Notes: generated by a model from the letters alone, not told the origin. 64,000 nucleotides of DNA from Brevundimonas sp. NIBR11 (GCF_027912535.1 NZ_CP115465.1:2708001-2772000), one strand, 5' to 3'; shown: positions 1 to 9,555, numbered from the stretch's first letter. A program made the numbers and translations.

Positions 1-1134
1 ATTGCGGTCGTCGGCATGCACTACACCGGCATGGCCGCGCTCGACCTGGCGCCGGTCACCCATGCCATGGCCGAGGGCGGCGCCCCGCCCCTGGCCCTGG
101 CCGTCAGCATCGCCGCCGTCACCGCGGTCATCCTGTTCATGGCCCTGGCCGCCTCCATGGCGGACGAGCGTTCACGGCTGGTGTCGACACTGGCGGCGGC
201 CGGCGTCGGCTATTGGGAGGTCAACCTCAAGGATCGCAGCTTCACCCTGTCGCCCCGTGCCCGGGAGTTGATCGCCATGCCCAAGGATCGACCGGACGGC
301 GACGTCATGAACCCCGTCTGGGTCGAGAACGACGACCATCTGGCCCGCCGCCGCGCCGCTCTGGAGGCCGCCATCGCGGGCGAAGCGGAGTACGACGTCG
401 AATACCCGATCGCCGGAACCGACCGCTGGGTCCAGTCGCGCGGCAGCCTGGTCCGTTCCCGCTCCGGCCGTCCGCTCAAACTGGCGGGCGTGGTCTCCGA
501 CATCACCGACCGGCACCGTGCGTTCGAAGCCCTGGAGACCAGCGAGCGCCGCCAGAAGTTGCTCATCAACGAGCTGAACCACCGGGTGAAGAACACCCTC
601 GCCACCCTCCAGTCGATCGCGACGCTCACCGCGCGCCGGGCGTCCTCCGTGGAGGAGTTCTCCGCCCTGTTCGAGGCCCGCCTGATGGCGCTGTCCGAAA
701 CCCACAACCTCCTGACCGCCTCGGGTTGGGAGCAGGCGACGCTCGTGGATCTGCTCACCAAGGAGTTGCGGCCCTACGCGCCCGACCAGTTCCGCCTGAC
801 CGGCCCCGACGTGCTGTTCGACGCGTCCCAGGCCCTGGCTATGGGGATGATCGCCCACGAACTGGCCACCAACGCCGCCAAGCATGGCGCGCTCAGCACC
901 CCCGACGGCTGCGTGACCGTGTCCTGGTCGGACGCCGATGCCGACGGGAGCCACACCCTCGAGTGGCTCGAGGCCGACGGCCCGCCCGTCTCCGCGCCCA
1001 GCCGGACCGGCTTTGGGTCCCGGCTCATCGCGACCAGCCTCAAAGGCGACCTTAAGGGCGAGGCCGACCTCGACTACGCCCCGGATGGTTTGCGAGCGCG
1101 ACTGGTCTTTCGGCCTCGAAAGACCGTCAGCTGA
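1..1134 (+). CDS. MHYT/PAS/HWE sensor histidine kinase, 5' truncated by the window edge
   Basis: The frame is open from the first base, so the true start lies upstream. The first residues visible contain MHYTGM, the signature of the MHYT integral-membrane sensor domain, followed by one hydrophobic segment. A PAS-like domain follows (GYWEVNL through VVSDITDRHR). Next comes a transmitter of the HWE/HisKA_2 type: the phospho-accepting His lies in NELNHRVKNTLATLQ, the N-box in HELATNAAKHGA, and the family's W-x-E motif is seen as LEWLEADGP. Such kinases phosphorylate stand-alone response regulators, often in the general stress pathway. No partner is visible here. The 3' end overlaps the convergent GNAT gene by 8 bases. 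The family call is firm; the ligand is unknown. Confidence 0.88.
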   Translation: MAVVGMHYTGMAALDLAPVTHAMAEGGAPPLALAVSIAAVTAVILFMALAASMADERSRLVSTLAAAGVGYWEVNLKDRSFTLSPRARELIAMPKDRPDGDVMNPVWVENDDHLARRRAALEAAIAGEAEYDVEYPIAGTDRWVQSRGSLVRSRSGRPLKLAGVVSDITDRHRAFEALETSERRQKLLINELNHRVKNTLATLQSIATLTARRASSVEEFSALFEARLMALSETHNLLTASGWEQATLVDLLTKELRPYAPDQFRLTGPDVLFDASQALAMGMIAHELATNAAKHGALSTPDGCVTVSWSDADADGSHTLEWLEADGPPVSAPSRTGFGSRLIATSLKGDLKGEADLDYAPDGLRARLVFRPRKTVS

Positions 1135-1711
1135 ACGCCGCCAGCCGGTCGTCCAGCCCTGCGCGCACCACCGGCCATTCCTCGGCCAGGATGGAGAAGA
1201 TCACCGAGCTTCTCACCCGCCCGGTCCAGGTGATCTTGTCGTCGCGCATCACGCCCTCGCGCATCGCGCCCAGTTTCGTCATCGCCGCCTGGCTGCGCTG
1301 GTTCAGCTGGTCGACTTGAAACACCACGCGGTGGGCGCCGCTGGAAAAGGCGTGGTCCAACAACAGCCGCTTGGCCGCCGGATTGACCACGCCGCCGCGC
1401 GCCGACGGCCGGTAGTAGGTGGTGCCGATCTCGACCGACCGGTTCTCCGGCTGGATGAAGATATAGGTCGAACAGCCGACCAACTCGCCGTCCCGGATCA
1501 CCGCGAACGGAACCCGCGTCCCCGCCGCCTGCTGCGCCCGCAGGTTGGCCCAGCCGCCATCGAACTGCTCGCCGCCCAGAGAGGCGTAGTAGAGCGTCGG
1601 CCACAGCTCCGGATCCTCGTCGCAGACCGCACGCAACGCCTCGCGGTGCCGTTCCTCGATCGGCTCCAGCCGGACGAAGTCGTTTTCGAGAACCTCGGAG
1701 GTGAGGTTCAT
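1127..1711 (-). CDS. GNAT family N-acetyltransferase (RimJ/RimL-like)
   Basis: This is a single GNAT domain of about 194 residues. It opens with a typical beta-strand entry (LENDFVRLEPIEERHREAL) and ends with the RimL-like segment VDQLNQRSQAAMTKLGAMRE. The ATG at 1711 is preferred because it overlaps the upstream dehydrogenase stop as ATGA, a translational-coupling arrangement. A GTG at 1723 would add four residues and has a possible GAGG site. It is the third gene of the aminotransferase-dehydrogenase-GNAT operon, so an amino-sugar nucleotide is a possible acetyl acceptor. That is inferred from position only; RimL relatives also acetylate protein N-termini. Confidence 0.85.
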   Translation of the reverse strand: MNLTSEVLENDFVRLEPIEERHREALRAVCDEDPELWPTLYYASLGGEQFDGGWANLRAQQAAGTRVPFAVIRDGELVGCSTYIFIQPENRSVEIGTTYYRPSARGGVVNPAAKRLLLDHAFSSGAHRVVFQVDQLNQRSQAAMTKLGAMREGVMRDDKITWTGRVRSSVIFSILAEEWPVVRAGLDDRLAAFS

Positions 1712-2646
1712 TCCCCCAGACACCTCAGGGCGACCTCGAGGTTGCGCATACCGTCTTCACCCGTGACCGCCGGCGTCTCGCCGGTGCGGATGGCGTGGGC
1801 GAAGGCTTCGAGCTCCTTCTTCAGCGGCTCGTTCGGCCAGCTCATGACGCCGCGCGTGGAGTAGGAGCCGTCTGGCTGCTGGCCGAAATATTCGGTGACC
1901 TGACGCGTCATCAGGTCGGCGACCACGAATTTCGAACCCGTGGCGACCTGAAGCGTGCGGGTCTTGTAGGGCGTCACCCAGTTGGTGGTGATGTGGGCGA
2001 TCACTCCGTTTTCCAGCCGGAACTGAAGCAAGGCCGTATCCTCGCGATCCGCCTTGGTCCGGGCCAGCTGCGGCTGAACCTCGGCGATTTCGGAGCCCGT
2101 CAGGTGGCGGATGATGTCGATGTCGTGCACAGCCAGGTCGATGACCACGCCCACCTCGCCCATGCGCGGCGGGAAGGGGCCGACGCGGGTGATCTGGATG
2201 GAGATGACGTCCTCGCCCTCGATGGCGCGCTTGACCGCCTCCACCGCCGGATTGAAACGCTCGACCTGACCGACCATCAAGACGCGGTCGTTGGCCTTGG
2301 CGGCGTCGATCATTCGCTGGGCGTCGGCCACGGTCGCGGCGATGGGCTTCTCGACCAGCACATGGACCCCGGCCTCCAGAAGCGCGACGCCCAGGTCGGC
2401 GTGGTGGCGGTTCGGGGTGGCGATCACGGCGGCTTCCAGCCCGCCCGCGACGAAGTTTGCGGCGGTCGTCACCGGCGACGCGCCATAGGCGGCGGCGACC
2501 CCCTTGGCCACCACGGTGTCAGGATCGAACACCAGGGCGAGGTCGATCTCGCGCATTTCCGACAGGACGCGGGCGTGGTTGCGGCCCATGACGCCGGCGC
2601 CGGCGACGCCGGTGCGGATCGGGTCGTGCAGGTGGGTCGGGTTCAT
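1708..2646 (-). CDS. Gfo/Idh/MocA family NAD(P)-dependent oxidoreductase
   Basis: The N-terminal Rossmann fold has the dinucleotide-binding GVAGAGVMGRNHA motif. The EKPIA motif near residue 100 carries the catalytic Lys of the Gfo/Idh/MocA family. The C-terminal alpha/beta domain follows, for 312 residues in all, the usual length. The family oxidises or reduces sugar hydroxyl groups, often on nucleotide sugars (WbpB/WlbA-like). The gene starts four bases after the aminotransferase stop, with an AAGGGG ribosome site formed by the end of that gene, and overlaps the GNAT gene by ATGA. Together they look like a module that oxidises a sugar and then transaminates it for a surface glycan. The exact substrate cannot be read from the sequence. 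Confidence 0.9.
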   Translation of the reverse strand: MNPTHLHDPIRTGVAGAGVMGRNHARVLSEMREIDLALVFDPDTVVAKGVAAAYGASPVTTAANFVAGGLEAAVIATPNRHHADLGVALLEAGVHVLVEKPIAATVADAQRMIDAAKANDRVLMVGQVERFNPAVEAVKRAIEGEDVISIQITRVGPFPPRMGEVGVVIDLAVHDIDIIRHLTGSEIAEVQPQLARTKADREDTALLQFRLENGVIAHITTNWVTPYKTRTLQVATGSKFVVADLMTRQVTEYFGQQPDGSYSTRGVMSWPNEPLKKELEAFAHAIRTGETPAVTGEDGMRNLEVALRCLGE

Positions 2647-2650
2647 GGGC

Positions 2651-3811
2651 TTACCCCTTGTAGCTGGCGACAGCGGAGACGATCCGGTCCTGGGTCGCCT
2701 CGTCCAGATCGGAGTGCATCGGCAGGCTGATGACCGTCTTCATCTTGGCCTCGGTTACCGGCAGACCCTGCGGCCCGCGCGGATGCATGCCATAGGCCGG
2801 CTGCAGGTGCAGCGGGATCGGATAGTAGACCGCCGACGGCACGCCCTGTTCACGCAGATGGGCGCCCAGGCCGTCCCGGTCCGGATGCTCGATCGTATAC
2901 TGCGCCCAGTTGGAGACATTGCCGGCCGGCGTCTGCGGCACGGACGTCACGTGCGGCGCCAGAAGTTCGTTGTAGCGAGCCGCGATCCGGTTCCGCCAAA
3001 CGATCTCCTCGGGGAAGACCTTCAGCTTCTCGATCAGAACGGCGGCCTGGACCGTGTCCAGACGCGAGTTCATCCCGACCCGCATGTTCAGATATTTGGT
3101 CTCGTGCTCGAAGGTCCGGCCGACCAGATCCTGACTGACGGCCTTGCCGTGCACCCGGAAGCTGTCGATCAGCTCGGCCAGGGCGTCGTCATTGGTCAGC
3201 ACCGCCCCGCCGTCGCCGTAGCAGCCCAGCGGCTTGGCCGGGAAGAAGCTGGTCGTGGTCGCATCGGCCCACTTCAGCGGATGCTCGCCGTCGATGGTGC
3301 AGCCGAACCCCTGCGCCGAATCCGAGATCAGCTTCAGCCCGTGCCTGTCGCAGATCGCCTTGATGGCCGGATAGTCGGCCGGCTGGCCGAACAGGTCGAC
3401 GGCGATCACGACCTTCGGCTTCAGTTTGCCTTCGGCCAGCGTCGCCTCGATGGCCGCTTCCAGATGGCCGGGGTCCATGTTGTAGGTCGCGGCGTCGATG
3501 TCGATGAAGACCGGCGTCGCCCCGGTCCACGGCACGATCTCGGCCGTGGCGCAGAAAGTGAAGCTCGGCACGAAGACCGCGTCGCCCGCGCCCACGCCCC
3601 AGGCCTTCAGAGGCAGGACCAGGGCGTCCGTCCCGTTGCCGCAACCCAGCGCATGTTTCGCCTCGCCGAACGCCGCCAGCGCCTGTTCGAACTCGCGCAC
3701 CGGCGGACCCATGACATAGGCCCCGCTCTCGACAGCGGCCATCATGGCGGCCTCGATCTTGCCGCCCAGACGGCGGCGCTGGGCCTGCAGGTCGATGAAG
3801 GCGATGCTCAT
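2651..3811 (-). CDS. DegT/DnrJ/EryC1/StrS family PLP-dependent sugar aminotransferase
   Basis: The 386 residues show the family hallmarks: FIDLQAQ near the N-terminus, GNGTDAL in the cofactor region, DSAQGFG, and the PLP-binding Lys in FFPAKPLGCYGDGGA. These enzymes transfer an amino group from glutamate to a keto-sugar nucleotide for LPS, capsule or glycoprotein sugars. It is the first gene of a three-gene operon with the dehydrogenase and GNAT protein. It is divergent from the GmhB-type phosphatase, with about 175 bases between the starts. The family is certain; the sugar is not. Confidence 0.93.
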   Translation of the reverse strand: MSIAFIDLQAQRRRLGGKIEAAMMAAVESGAYVMGPPVREFEQALAAFGEAKHALGCGNGTDALVLPLKAWGVGAGDAVFVPSFTFCATAEIVPWTGATPVFIDIDAATYNMDPGHLEAAIEATLAEGKLKPKVVIAVDLFGQPADYPAIKAICDRHGLKLISDSAQGFGCTIDGEHPLKWADATTTSFFPAKPLGCYGDGGAVLTNDDALAELIDSFRVHGKAVSQDLVGRTFEHETKYLNMRVGMNSRLDTVQAAVLIEKLKVFPEEIVWRNRIAARYNELLAPHVTSVPQTPAGNVSNWAQYTIEHPDRDGLGAHLREQGVPSAVYYPIPLHLQPAYGMHPRGPQGLPVTEAKMKTVISLPMHSDLDEATQDRIVSAVASYKG

Positions 3812-3987
3812 GGGGGAACCTTTCTCGAATCAGGGCGGCGCACATCCCGGATCAGGGGCGGCCTTCGAAGGTGGCCGCCGTCTAACCCGAGCGACCCTGC
3901 AAAGCCAAACCGAACAGGGTCACTTCGCGTTGCGCCTTGCAACGCAGGCTTCTATCCCATCGTCGTCCGAATCCGGAGCCCGCCGTC

Positions 3988-4509
3988 TTGAACACCGCCT
4001 CGACCTCGCACCCGGCCGTCTTCCTGGACCGTGACGGCGTCCTGATCCCCGACAGCGGCTATCCGCACAGGGAGGGGGATCTGGTCCTGATCCCCGGCGC
4101 TGCCGAGGCCGTTCGGCGCCTGAATACGCTGGGCTATCTGGTCGTCATCGTCACCAACCAGTCCGGCGTGGCGCGGGGCTACTTCACCGAAGACCAGATG
4201 AACGCCTTCAACGACGCCCTGGTCAGGAAGCTCGCCGCCAAGGGCGCCCGCATCGGCGCGGTCTACGCCTGCCCGTTTCACAAGGACGCCGGGGATCCGA
4301 AATATTTCCACCCCGACCATCCGGACCGGAAGCCCAACCCCGGCATGATCCTGCGCGCCGTCGCCGACCACGACATCGATCCGGCCCGCTCCTTCCTGAT
4401 CGGCGACCGACAGTCGGACCTGGAGGCCGCGCGCCGGGCCGGCATGCCGGGCTTCCTGTTCGAGGGCGGGAACTTGGATCATTTCGTCCGCGACCTGCTC
4501 GGCGGCTGA
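3988..4509 (+). CDS. gmhB: D,D-heptose 1,7-bisphosphate phosphatase-like HAD hydrolase
   Basis: This HAD-superfamily (IIIA) phosphatase has the DxD nucleophile motif in FLDRDGVLI, motif II in VTNQSG, and the late acidic motif in IGDRQSDLEAARRAG. The arrangement, including the RKPNPGM loop, is that of GmhB, which removes the C7 phosphate during ADP-heptose synthesis for LPS core. The TTG at 3988 is chosen because GGAG lies nine bases upstream. A TTG at 3937 would add 17 unlikely residues. The loop that usually binds zinc through Cys residues keeps CPFH but has no later Cys pair, so zinc binding may be lost. A histidinol-phosphatase or another sugar phosphatase is the alternative. Confidence 0.82.
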   Translation: MNTASTSHPAVFLDRDGVLIPDSGYPHREGDLVLIPGAAEAVRRLNTLGYLVVIVTNQSGVARGYFTEDQMNAFNDALVRKLAAKGARIGAVYACPFHKDAGDPKYFHPDHPDRKPNPGMILRAVADHDIDPARSFLIGDRQSDLEAARRAGMPGFLFEGGNLDHFVRDLLGG

Positions 4510-4579
4510 TCGCAATTCCCCGCACGATGAAATAAGATCGAGGCCGACGCGGGGGCGTCCTGATCACGGAGTTTGCTGC

Positions 4580-5452
4580 ATGGCCGACTATTCCGAGCGT
4601 CGCTGGACCTCCCACGACGGCCTCAGCCTGTTTGCCCGCGACTATCCGGGCGCAGACGGTCCGGCCCAGCTGCCGGTCATCGCCATCCACGGCCTGACGC
4701 GGAACAGCGCCGACTTCGACGCCATCGCGCCCCTGATCGCCCGCAGCGGCCGCCGGGTCCTGGCGCTGGACGTCCGGGGCCGCGGCAAGTCCGACCGCGC
4801 CACCGACCCCATGACCTATCAGCCGCCGGTCTATGCGAAGGACGTGCTGGGCCTGCTGGAGGCCGCCGGCATCGAGCGCGCCGTCTTCCTCGGCACCTCC
4901 ATGGGCGGGCTGATCACCATGGCGGTCACCGCGCTGAAGAGCCGGGTGGTCGCCGCCGCGATCCTCAACGATATCGGCCCCCAGGTCTCGCCGGAAGGTT
5001 TGGCCCGCATCGCCTCATACTCCGGCCAGCCGGTGGACACGCCGACCTGGGCCGCCGCGGCCGCCTATGCCAAGCGAATCAACGAAGTCGCCCTACCGCA
5101 CTACACCGACGCCGACTGGGACGCCTTCGCCCGCCGCATCTTCAAGGAGGGCACGGAGGGCGCGCCGATCCTGAACTACGATCCCGACATCTCGGTCCCG
5201 ATCAAGGCCGCCGGCGCCAAGGCCCTGGTCCCCAACCTCTGGCCGTATTTCCGCCGACTGGCGCGCAAAAGCCCAACCCTTCTCATCCGGGGCGGAACCT
5301 CGGACCTTCTCGGCGCCGACATCGCCGCTCGTATGCAGAAGGCCGCGCCCGAGATGCGCTATGCCGAAATCCCGAACGTCGGCCACGCCCCCATGCTGGA
5401 CGAGCCGGAAAGCAAGGCGGCGATCTTCGAGTTCCTGAAGGACGTGCCCTGA
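4580..5452 (+). CDS. alpha/beta-fold hydrolase
   Basis: The 290-residue cytoplasmic protein has the oxyanion-hole segment AIHGLTRNSADFD, the nucleophile elbow GTSMGGL and the C-terminal catalytic His in NVGHAPMLDEPE. This is a typical single-domain alpha/beta hydrolase of the esterase/lactonase type. No signal peptide is seen. It stands alone, with 70 bases before it and a palindromic repeat after it. The substrate is not predictable. Confidence 0.88.
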   Translation: MADYSERRWTSHDGLSLFARDYPGADGPAQLPVIAIHGLTRNSADFDAIAPLIARSGRRVLALDVRGRGKSDRATDPMTYQPPVYAKDVLGLLEAAGIERAVFLGTSMGGLITMAVTALKSRVVAAAILNDIGPQVSPEGLARIASYSGQPVDTPTWAAAAAYAKRINEVALPHYTDADWDAFARRIFKEGTEGAPILNYDPDISVPIKAAGAKALVPNLWPYFRRLARKSPTLLIRGGTSDLLGADIAARMQKAAPEMRYAEIPNVGHAPMLDEPESKAAIFEFLKDVP

Positions 5453-5455
5453 TCT

Positions 5456-5596
5456 CCCTCTCCCGATGGGAGAGGGCTTGAGCGCACGGCGGCGATAGCC
5501 GTCGTTCTGGCGCGAAAGGGTGAGGGTCGTGCCTTACCGGGGAGACCCGACCCTCATCCGTCCGCTTCGCGGCCACCTTCTCCCAACGGGAGAAGG
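5456..5596. repeat. Paired palindromes, REP/BIME-like intergenic element
   Basis: A perfect 9-base palindrome arm pair (CCCTCTCCC / GGGAGAGGG, 5456-5464 and 5468-5476) and a second one (CCTTCTCCC / GGGAGAAGG, 5576-5584 and 5588-5596) bracket an inner inverted pair TGAGGGTC / GACCCTCA (5521-5528 and 5549-5556). The element fills the gap between two convergent genes, so it may also end transcription of both. Related layouts occur at 33528-33597 and 60130-60289. Confidence 0.6.
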
Positions 5597-5600
5597 AAGG

Positions 5601-7655
5601 TCAGGCGTCCGGCACGTTCGCGTCCAGCTCATCCAACCAGACCCGCGCATTCCCGTCCGACGGCGCCCGCCAGTCGCCGCGCGGCGACAGCGACCCGCCG
5701 GTGACCACCTTGGGCCCATTGGGCAGGGCCGAGCGCTTGAACTGGCTGGTCTGGAAGAAGCGCATGAGGAACTTCCGCAGCCAGAACTTGATCGTCGCCA
5801 GGTCGTAGGCGACCCGATCGGCTTGCGGATGATGCGCCGGCCACTCCCCCCTCGACGCATCGCCCCACGCCTGATGGCACAGATAGGCGACCTTCGACGG
5901 GCTCATGCCGAAGCGGGTGATGTGGAACAGGAAGAAATCGTTCAGCGCGTAGGGACCGACCGTCCCCTCCGTCGACTGGATCTTCCCGTCCGCCCCCACC
6001 GGCACCAGCTCGGGCGAAATCTCCGTGTCCAGGATGGCGTGCAGCGTCGACGCCGCCGAGGCCATGTCGTCGCGTCCCGCCACCCAGCGGATCAGGTGCC
6101 GGATCAGGGTCTTCGCCACCCCGCCGTTGACGTTGTAGTGGCTCATATGGTCGCCGACGCCGTAGGTGGCCCAGCCCAGCGCCAGCTCCGACAGGTCCCC
6201 GGTCCCCAGCACGAAGGCCCCGTTCTGGTTGGCCAGCCGGAACAGATAGTCGGTCCTCAGACCCGCCTGCACATTCTCGAAAGTGATGTCGTGGACGGGC
6301 TGTCCGTCCGCATACGGGTGTTTGATGTCGGCCAGCATCCGCTCGGCGGCGGGACGGATGTCGATCTCCTCGCCCGTGACGCCCAGAGCCTGCATCAGGG
6401 CCCAGGCGTTGGACTTCGTCCCGTCCGAGGTCGCGAACCCCGGCATGGTGAAGGCGAGGATGTTCGTCCTCGGCAGCTCCAACTGATCGAAGGCGCGGCA
6501 CGCCACCAGCAGGGCCTGGGTCGAATCCAGTCCGCCCGAAATCCCGACGCAGAGCTTTTTCGCCCCCGTCGCCGTCATCCGGCGCATCAGCCCCTGCACC
6601 TGGATGTTGAAGGCCTCGAAACAGTCCTGATCGAGCCTGCGCGGATCATCCGGCACGAAGGGGAAACGGTCGAGGGGGCGAAGGAGGGGGCCCTCGAAGG
6701 CCTCCTCACGCGCGGTGAAACTCGACCAGGAGAAGGACCGGTCGCCGCGCTCCAGCCTGACGCAATCGGCGAAGGTTCCGTTGCGCAGCCGGTCCATGCC
6801 GATCCGGTCCACGTCGATGTCGGCAACGGTCAGATGGGACTCCAGCGCGAACCGCTCGCCCGACGCAAGGGGCGCGCCCAGCTCATGGATGGTCGCCTGC
6901 CCGTCCCAGGCCAGGTCGGTGGTGCTTTCGCCCCAACCGGACGCGGTGAAGACATAGGCCGCCATGGCCCGCGCCGACTGGCTCGCGCAGAGCATGGCGC
7001 GCTCGTCCGCCTTGCCAATGACGATGTTGGACGCCGACAGGTTTAGAAGGATGCGGCCGCCCGCCAGGGCCTGATGCGTGGACGGCGGCAGCGGCGACCA
7101 GAAGTCCTCGCAGATCTCAACGCCAAAGCTGAAGCCCGGCCGGTTGCCGGCCTCGAACACCTGGCGTGGCGACACCTCGACGTGCCGCTCCATCAGATAG
7201 ATGGTCGCGTGGTCGTCCAGATCGGCGCCCGAGGCGAACCAGCGCTTCTCGTAGTATTCACGGTAGTTCGGCAGATAGGTCTTGGGCACGATCCCGATGA
7301 CCTCGCCCGTCGCGATTACGAAGGCGCAGTTGTAGAGGGCGTCGTTGAAACGGAGCGGCGCACCCACGACGGCGACCACGCCCGTCTCTTCCGTCACGGC
7401 GGCGACCATGGCGATCTGCCGCTCGACCTCGTCCAGCAGGGCGGTCTGCATATGCAGGTCGTCGATGGCGTAACCGGTCAGGCTCAGCTCGGGGAAGACG
7501 ATCAGGTCCACGCCCTGTTCGCCCGCCTGTTTGATCAGGGCGACATGCGCCTCCGCGTTCGCCTTGGGGTCGGCGATGTTCACCACTGGCGTCGCCGCCG
7601 CAGCCCGGACGAAGCCATGGGTGCGCGGGGAGTGGAAGGCGTGGGTCTTGGCCAA
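5601..7655 (-). CDS. nadE: Glutamine-dependent NAD+ synthetase
   Basis: This two-domain enzyme of 684 residues makes NAD from deamido-NAD, ATP and glutamine. The N-terminal nitrilase-type glutaminase domain (about residues 12-300) shows the catalytic Glu in [12 protein letters not shown] and the Cys in VEICEDFW. The C-terminal synthetase domain has the ATP-pyrophosphatase loop [15 protein letters not shown]. The length fits the long, glutamine-using class. The start is TTG at 7655, supported by GAGG eight bases upstream; no closer ATG fits. It is divergent from ftsY, sharing a 120-base promoter region. Confidence 0.95.
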   Translation of the reverse strand: MAKTHAFHSPRTHGFVRAAAATPVVNIADPKANAEAHVALIKQAGEQGVDLIVFPELSLTGYAIDDLHMQTALLDEVERQIAMVAAVTEETGVVAVVGAPLRFNDALYNCAFVIATGEVIGIVPKTYLPNYREYYEKRWFASGADLDDHATIYLMERHVEVSPRQVFEAGNRPGFSFGVEICEDFWSPLPPSTHQALAGGRILLNLSASNIVIGKADERAMLCASQSARAMAAYVFTASGWGESTTDLAWDGQATIHELGAPLASGERFALESHLTVADIDVDRIGMDRLRNGTFADCVRLERGDRSFSWSSFTAREEAFEGPLLRPLDRFPFVPDDPRRLDQDCFEAFNIQVQGLMRRMTATGAKKLCVGISGGLDSTQALLVACRAFDQLELPRTNILAFTMPGFATSDGTKSNAWALMQALGVTGEEIDIRPAAERMLADIKHPYADGQPVHDITFENVQAGLRTDYLFRLANQNGAFVLGTGDLSELALGWATYGVGDHMSHYNVNGGVAKTLIRHLIRWVAGRDDMASAASTLHAILDTEISPELVPVGADGKIQSTEGTVGPYALNDFFLFHITRFGMSPSKVAYLCHQAWGDASRGEWPAHHPQADRVAYDLATIKFWLRKFLMRFFQTSQFKRSALPNGPKVVTGGSLSPRGDWRAPSDGNARVWLDELDANVPDA

Positions 7656-7775
7656 GGCGCGGTCCTCAGGTGGTTATGCTCATATAGAGCCAAACTCATC
7701 GGCGCCCAAACTACACGCCACAGGATGACGAAAGGAAAAGGTGACGCCCCTCCGCCGCCCCGCTAAAGCCGTCTC

Positions 7776-8729
7776 ATGACCGACGCGCCCAAGAAGGGCT
7801 GGTTCCAGCGCCTGAGCGCGGGACTGGCCCGATCCAGCCAGCAGATGACCGAACAGGTCGTCTCCGCCTTCGTGAAAGAGCCCCTCTCGGAGGCGGCTCT
7901 GGATCAACTCGAAGAGCATCTGCTGGAGAGCGATCTCGGCCCCGCCGCCACCGACCGGATCGTCGAACGCTTCCGCGCACTGCGCTTCGGCGCCAACCCC
8001 TCCGAACGCGAGGTGAAGGAGGCCCTGGCCGAGGCCGTGGCCGCCGAACTCCTGCCGCGTCAGGCCAGCTTCGACCCGCTGGGTCCTGACGGCGTCGGCG
8101 GCGGGATCAAACCCTACGTCGTCCTGTTCGTGGGGGTGAACGGCTCGGGCAAGACCACGACGCTGGGCAAGATCGCCGCCGACCTGACCGGCAAGGGCGC
8201 CAAGGTGATGATCGTCGCCGGCGACACCTTCCGCGCCGCCGCCCGCGAACAGCTCAAGGTTTGGGCCGAGCGCGCCGGCGCCCATTTCGAAAGCCGCCGC
8301 GACGGCGCCGACGCCGCCGGCCTCGCCTTCGACGCCTACGCCAAGGCTAAGGACGAGGGCTTCGATGTCGTCCTGATCGACACCGCTGGGCGGCTCCAGA
8401 ACAAGTCCGCCCTGATGGACGAACTGCTGAAGATCGTGCGGGTGCTGAAGAAGACCGATCCGGACGCCCCGCACGAGACGCTTCTGGTGCTGGACGCTAC
8501 CGTGGGCCGCAACGCCCTGGCCCAGGAACAGATCTTCGGCCGCACCGCCTTCGTCTCCGGTCTGGTCATGACCAAGCTGGACGGCACGGCGCGCGGCGGG
8601 GTGCTGGTGCCTGTGGCCCAGGCGTCCGACGCCCCCATCAAGCTGATCGGCGTGGGCGAGGGGATCGAGGACCTGCAACCCTTCGACGCCCGCGCCTTCT
8701 CCCGCTCGCTCGTCGGCCTCGAGGACTAG
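7776..8729 (+). CDS. ftsY: Signal recognition particle receptor FtsY
   Basis: The SRP GTPase docks ribosome-nascent-chain complexes at the inner membrane. The N domain covers about residues 1-100. The G domain carries GVNGSGKTTTLGKIA (G1), DTFRAAA (G2), DTAGRLQNK (G3), TKLDGTARGG (G4) and GVGEGIEDLQPFD (G5). At 317 residues it lacks the long acidic A domain of enteric FtsY, as is usual in alphaproteobacteria. yciB follows after three bases, so the two form an operon. Confidence 0.96.
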   Translation: MTDAPKKGWFQRLSAGLARSSQQMTEQVVSAFVKEPLSEAALDQLEEHLLESDLGPAATDRIVERFRALRFGANPSEREVKEALAEAVAAELLPRQASFDPLGPDGVGGGIKPYVVLFVGVNGSGKTTTLGKIAADLTGKGAKVMIVAGDTFRAAAREQLKVWAERAGAHFESRRDGADAAGLAFDAYAKAKDEGFDVVLIDTAGRLQNKSALMDELLKIVRVLKKTDPDAPHETLLVLDATVGRNALAQEQIFGRTAFVSGLVMTKLDGTARGGVLVPVAQASDAPIKLIGVGEGIEDLQPFDARAFSRSLVGLED

Positions 8730-8732
8730 ATC

Positions 8733-9422
8733 ATGACCGACGCCGCCCCCGAGACCGCCCACGCCAAGCCGCCGACCTGGATCCGTCAGGTCGTCGATTT
8801 CGGCGCCCTGGCCGCCTTCGCCGCCACCTTCATCTTCTTCCGGGTGCGCGGCCTGCCTGGCGACGAGGCCCTGGTTCACGCGACCTGGGGTCTGGTGGCC
8901 GGGTCGGTCGTGGCCGTGGCCGTCGGCCTGATGGTCGAAAAGCGTCTGGCCCTGATGCCCCTGCTTGTCGGTGGCTTCGCCCTCGTCTTCGGCGTCCTGA
9001 CCATCGTCTTCAACGACGACCTGTTCGTGAAGCTGAAGGTGACGGTGCTGAACGCCTCGCTGGCGATCGCCCTGATCGGCGGATACCTGATGAAGAAACA
9101 GCCGCTGAAGGCTCTGCTCGGCACGGTCATCCCGGTCAACGACACCGCCTGGCGCACCCTGACCCTGCGCTATGGCCTCTATTTCGCGGCCGTCGCCGTC
9201 GTCAACGAACTGGTCCGGTCCGAGGCCCTCGTCGGCTGGGCGGCCGCCCGGATGGGCCAAGGCCACATCGACCCGGCGGACGTCTGGGTCAGCTTCCGCG
9301 GCGTCCTCTGGATCGCGTCTTCGGTCTTCGGCCTCTCGCAACTGCCGCTGATCATGAAGAACCTGATCTCCGAAGCGCCGGTCGATGCGTCCGCCCCGGC
9401 CCGCCCCGACACGGCGCCCTAA
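8733..9422 (+). CDS. yciB: Inner-membrane septation protein A family (YciB/IspZ)
   Basis: The 229-residue protein has about five to six hydrophobic segments. The first is FGALAAFAATFIFFRVRG; others include LIGGYLMKKQPLKALLG and the region around ASSVFGLSQLPLIM. The family-typical WRTLTLRYGLYF block is present. In enterics the family affects cell-envelope synthesis and septation; the mechanism is unclear. It starts three bases after ftsY and is probably co-translated with it. A stem that may end the operon lies at 9431-9462. Confidence 0.88.
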   Translation: MTDAAPETAHAKPPTWIRQVVDFGALAAFAATFIFFRVRGLPGDEALVHATWGLVAGSVVAVAVGLMVEKRLALMPLLVGGFALVFGVLTIVFNDDLFVKLKVTVLNASLAIALIGGYLMKKQPLKALLGTVIPVNDTAWRTLTLRYGLYFAAVAVVNELVRSEALVGWAAARMGQGHIDPADVWVSFRGVLWIASSVFGLSQLPLIMKNLISEAPVDASAPARPDTAP

Positions 9423-9430
9423 GCCCATCT

Positions 9431-9462
9431 CCGTGCGCCTTAGCCTTCGCTGGGGCGCACGG
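9431..9462 (+). terminator. Possible terminator stem after ftsY-yciB
   Basis: A perfect 9-base inverted repeat (CCGTGCGCC at 9431-9439, GGCGCACGG at 9454-9462) with a 14-base loop begins eight bases after the yciB stop. No T-run follows, so intrinsic termination would be weak. An operator for the downstream MarR gene is the alternative. Confidence 0.4.
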
Positions 9463-9555
9463 GTGGAAGGTAAAACGGCCGCGCTGTCGCACCACCGTCG
9501 TCAAACCGTAAAGCGCGGCTGATAACCCTCCGCATACGGCACAGGGGACAGTGGC

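Noticed and set aside
2504..3991. A 495-codon plus-strand frame
   Set aside because: It lies opposite the aminotransferase gene, which has the PLP-Lys motif and operon spacing.
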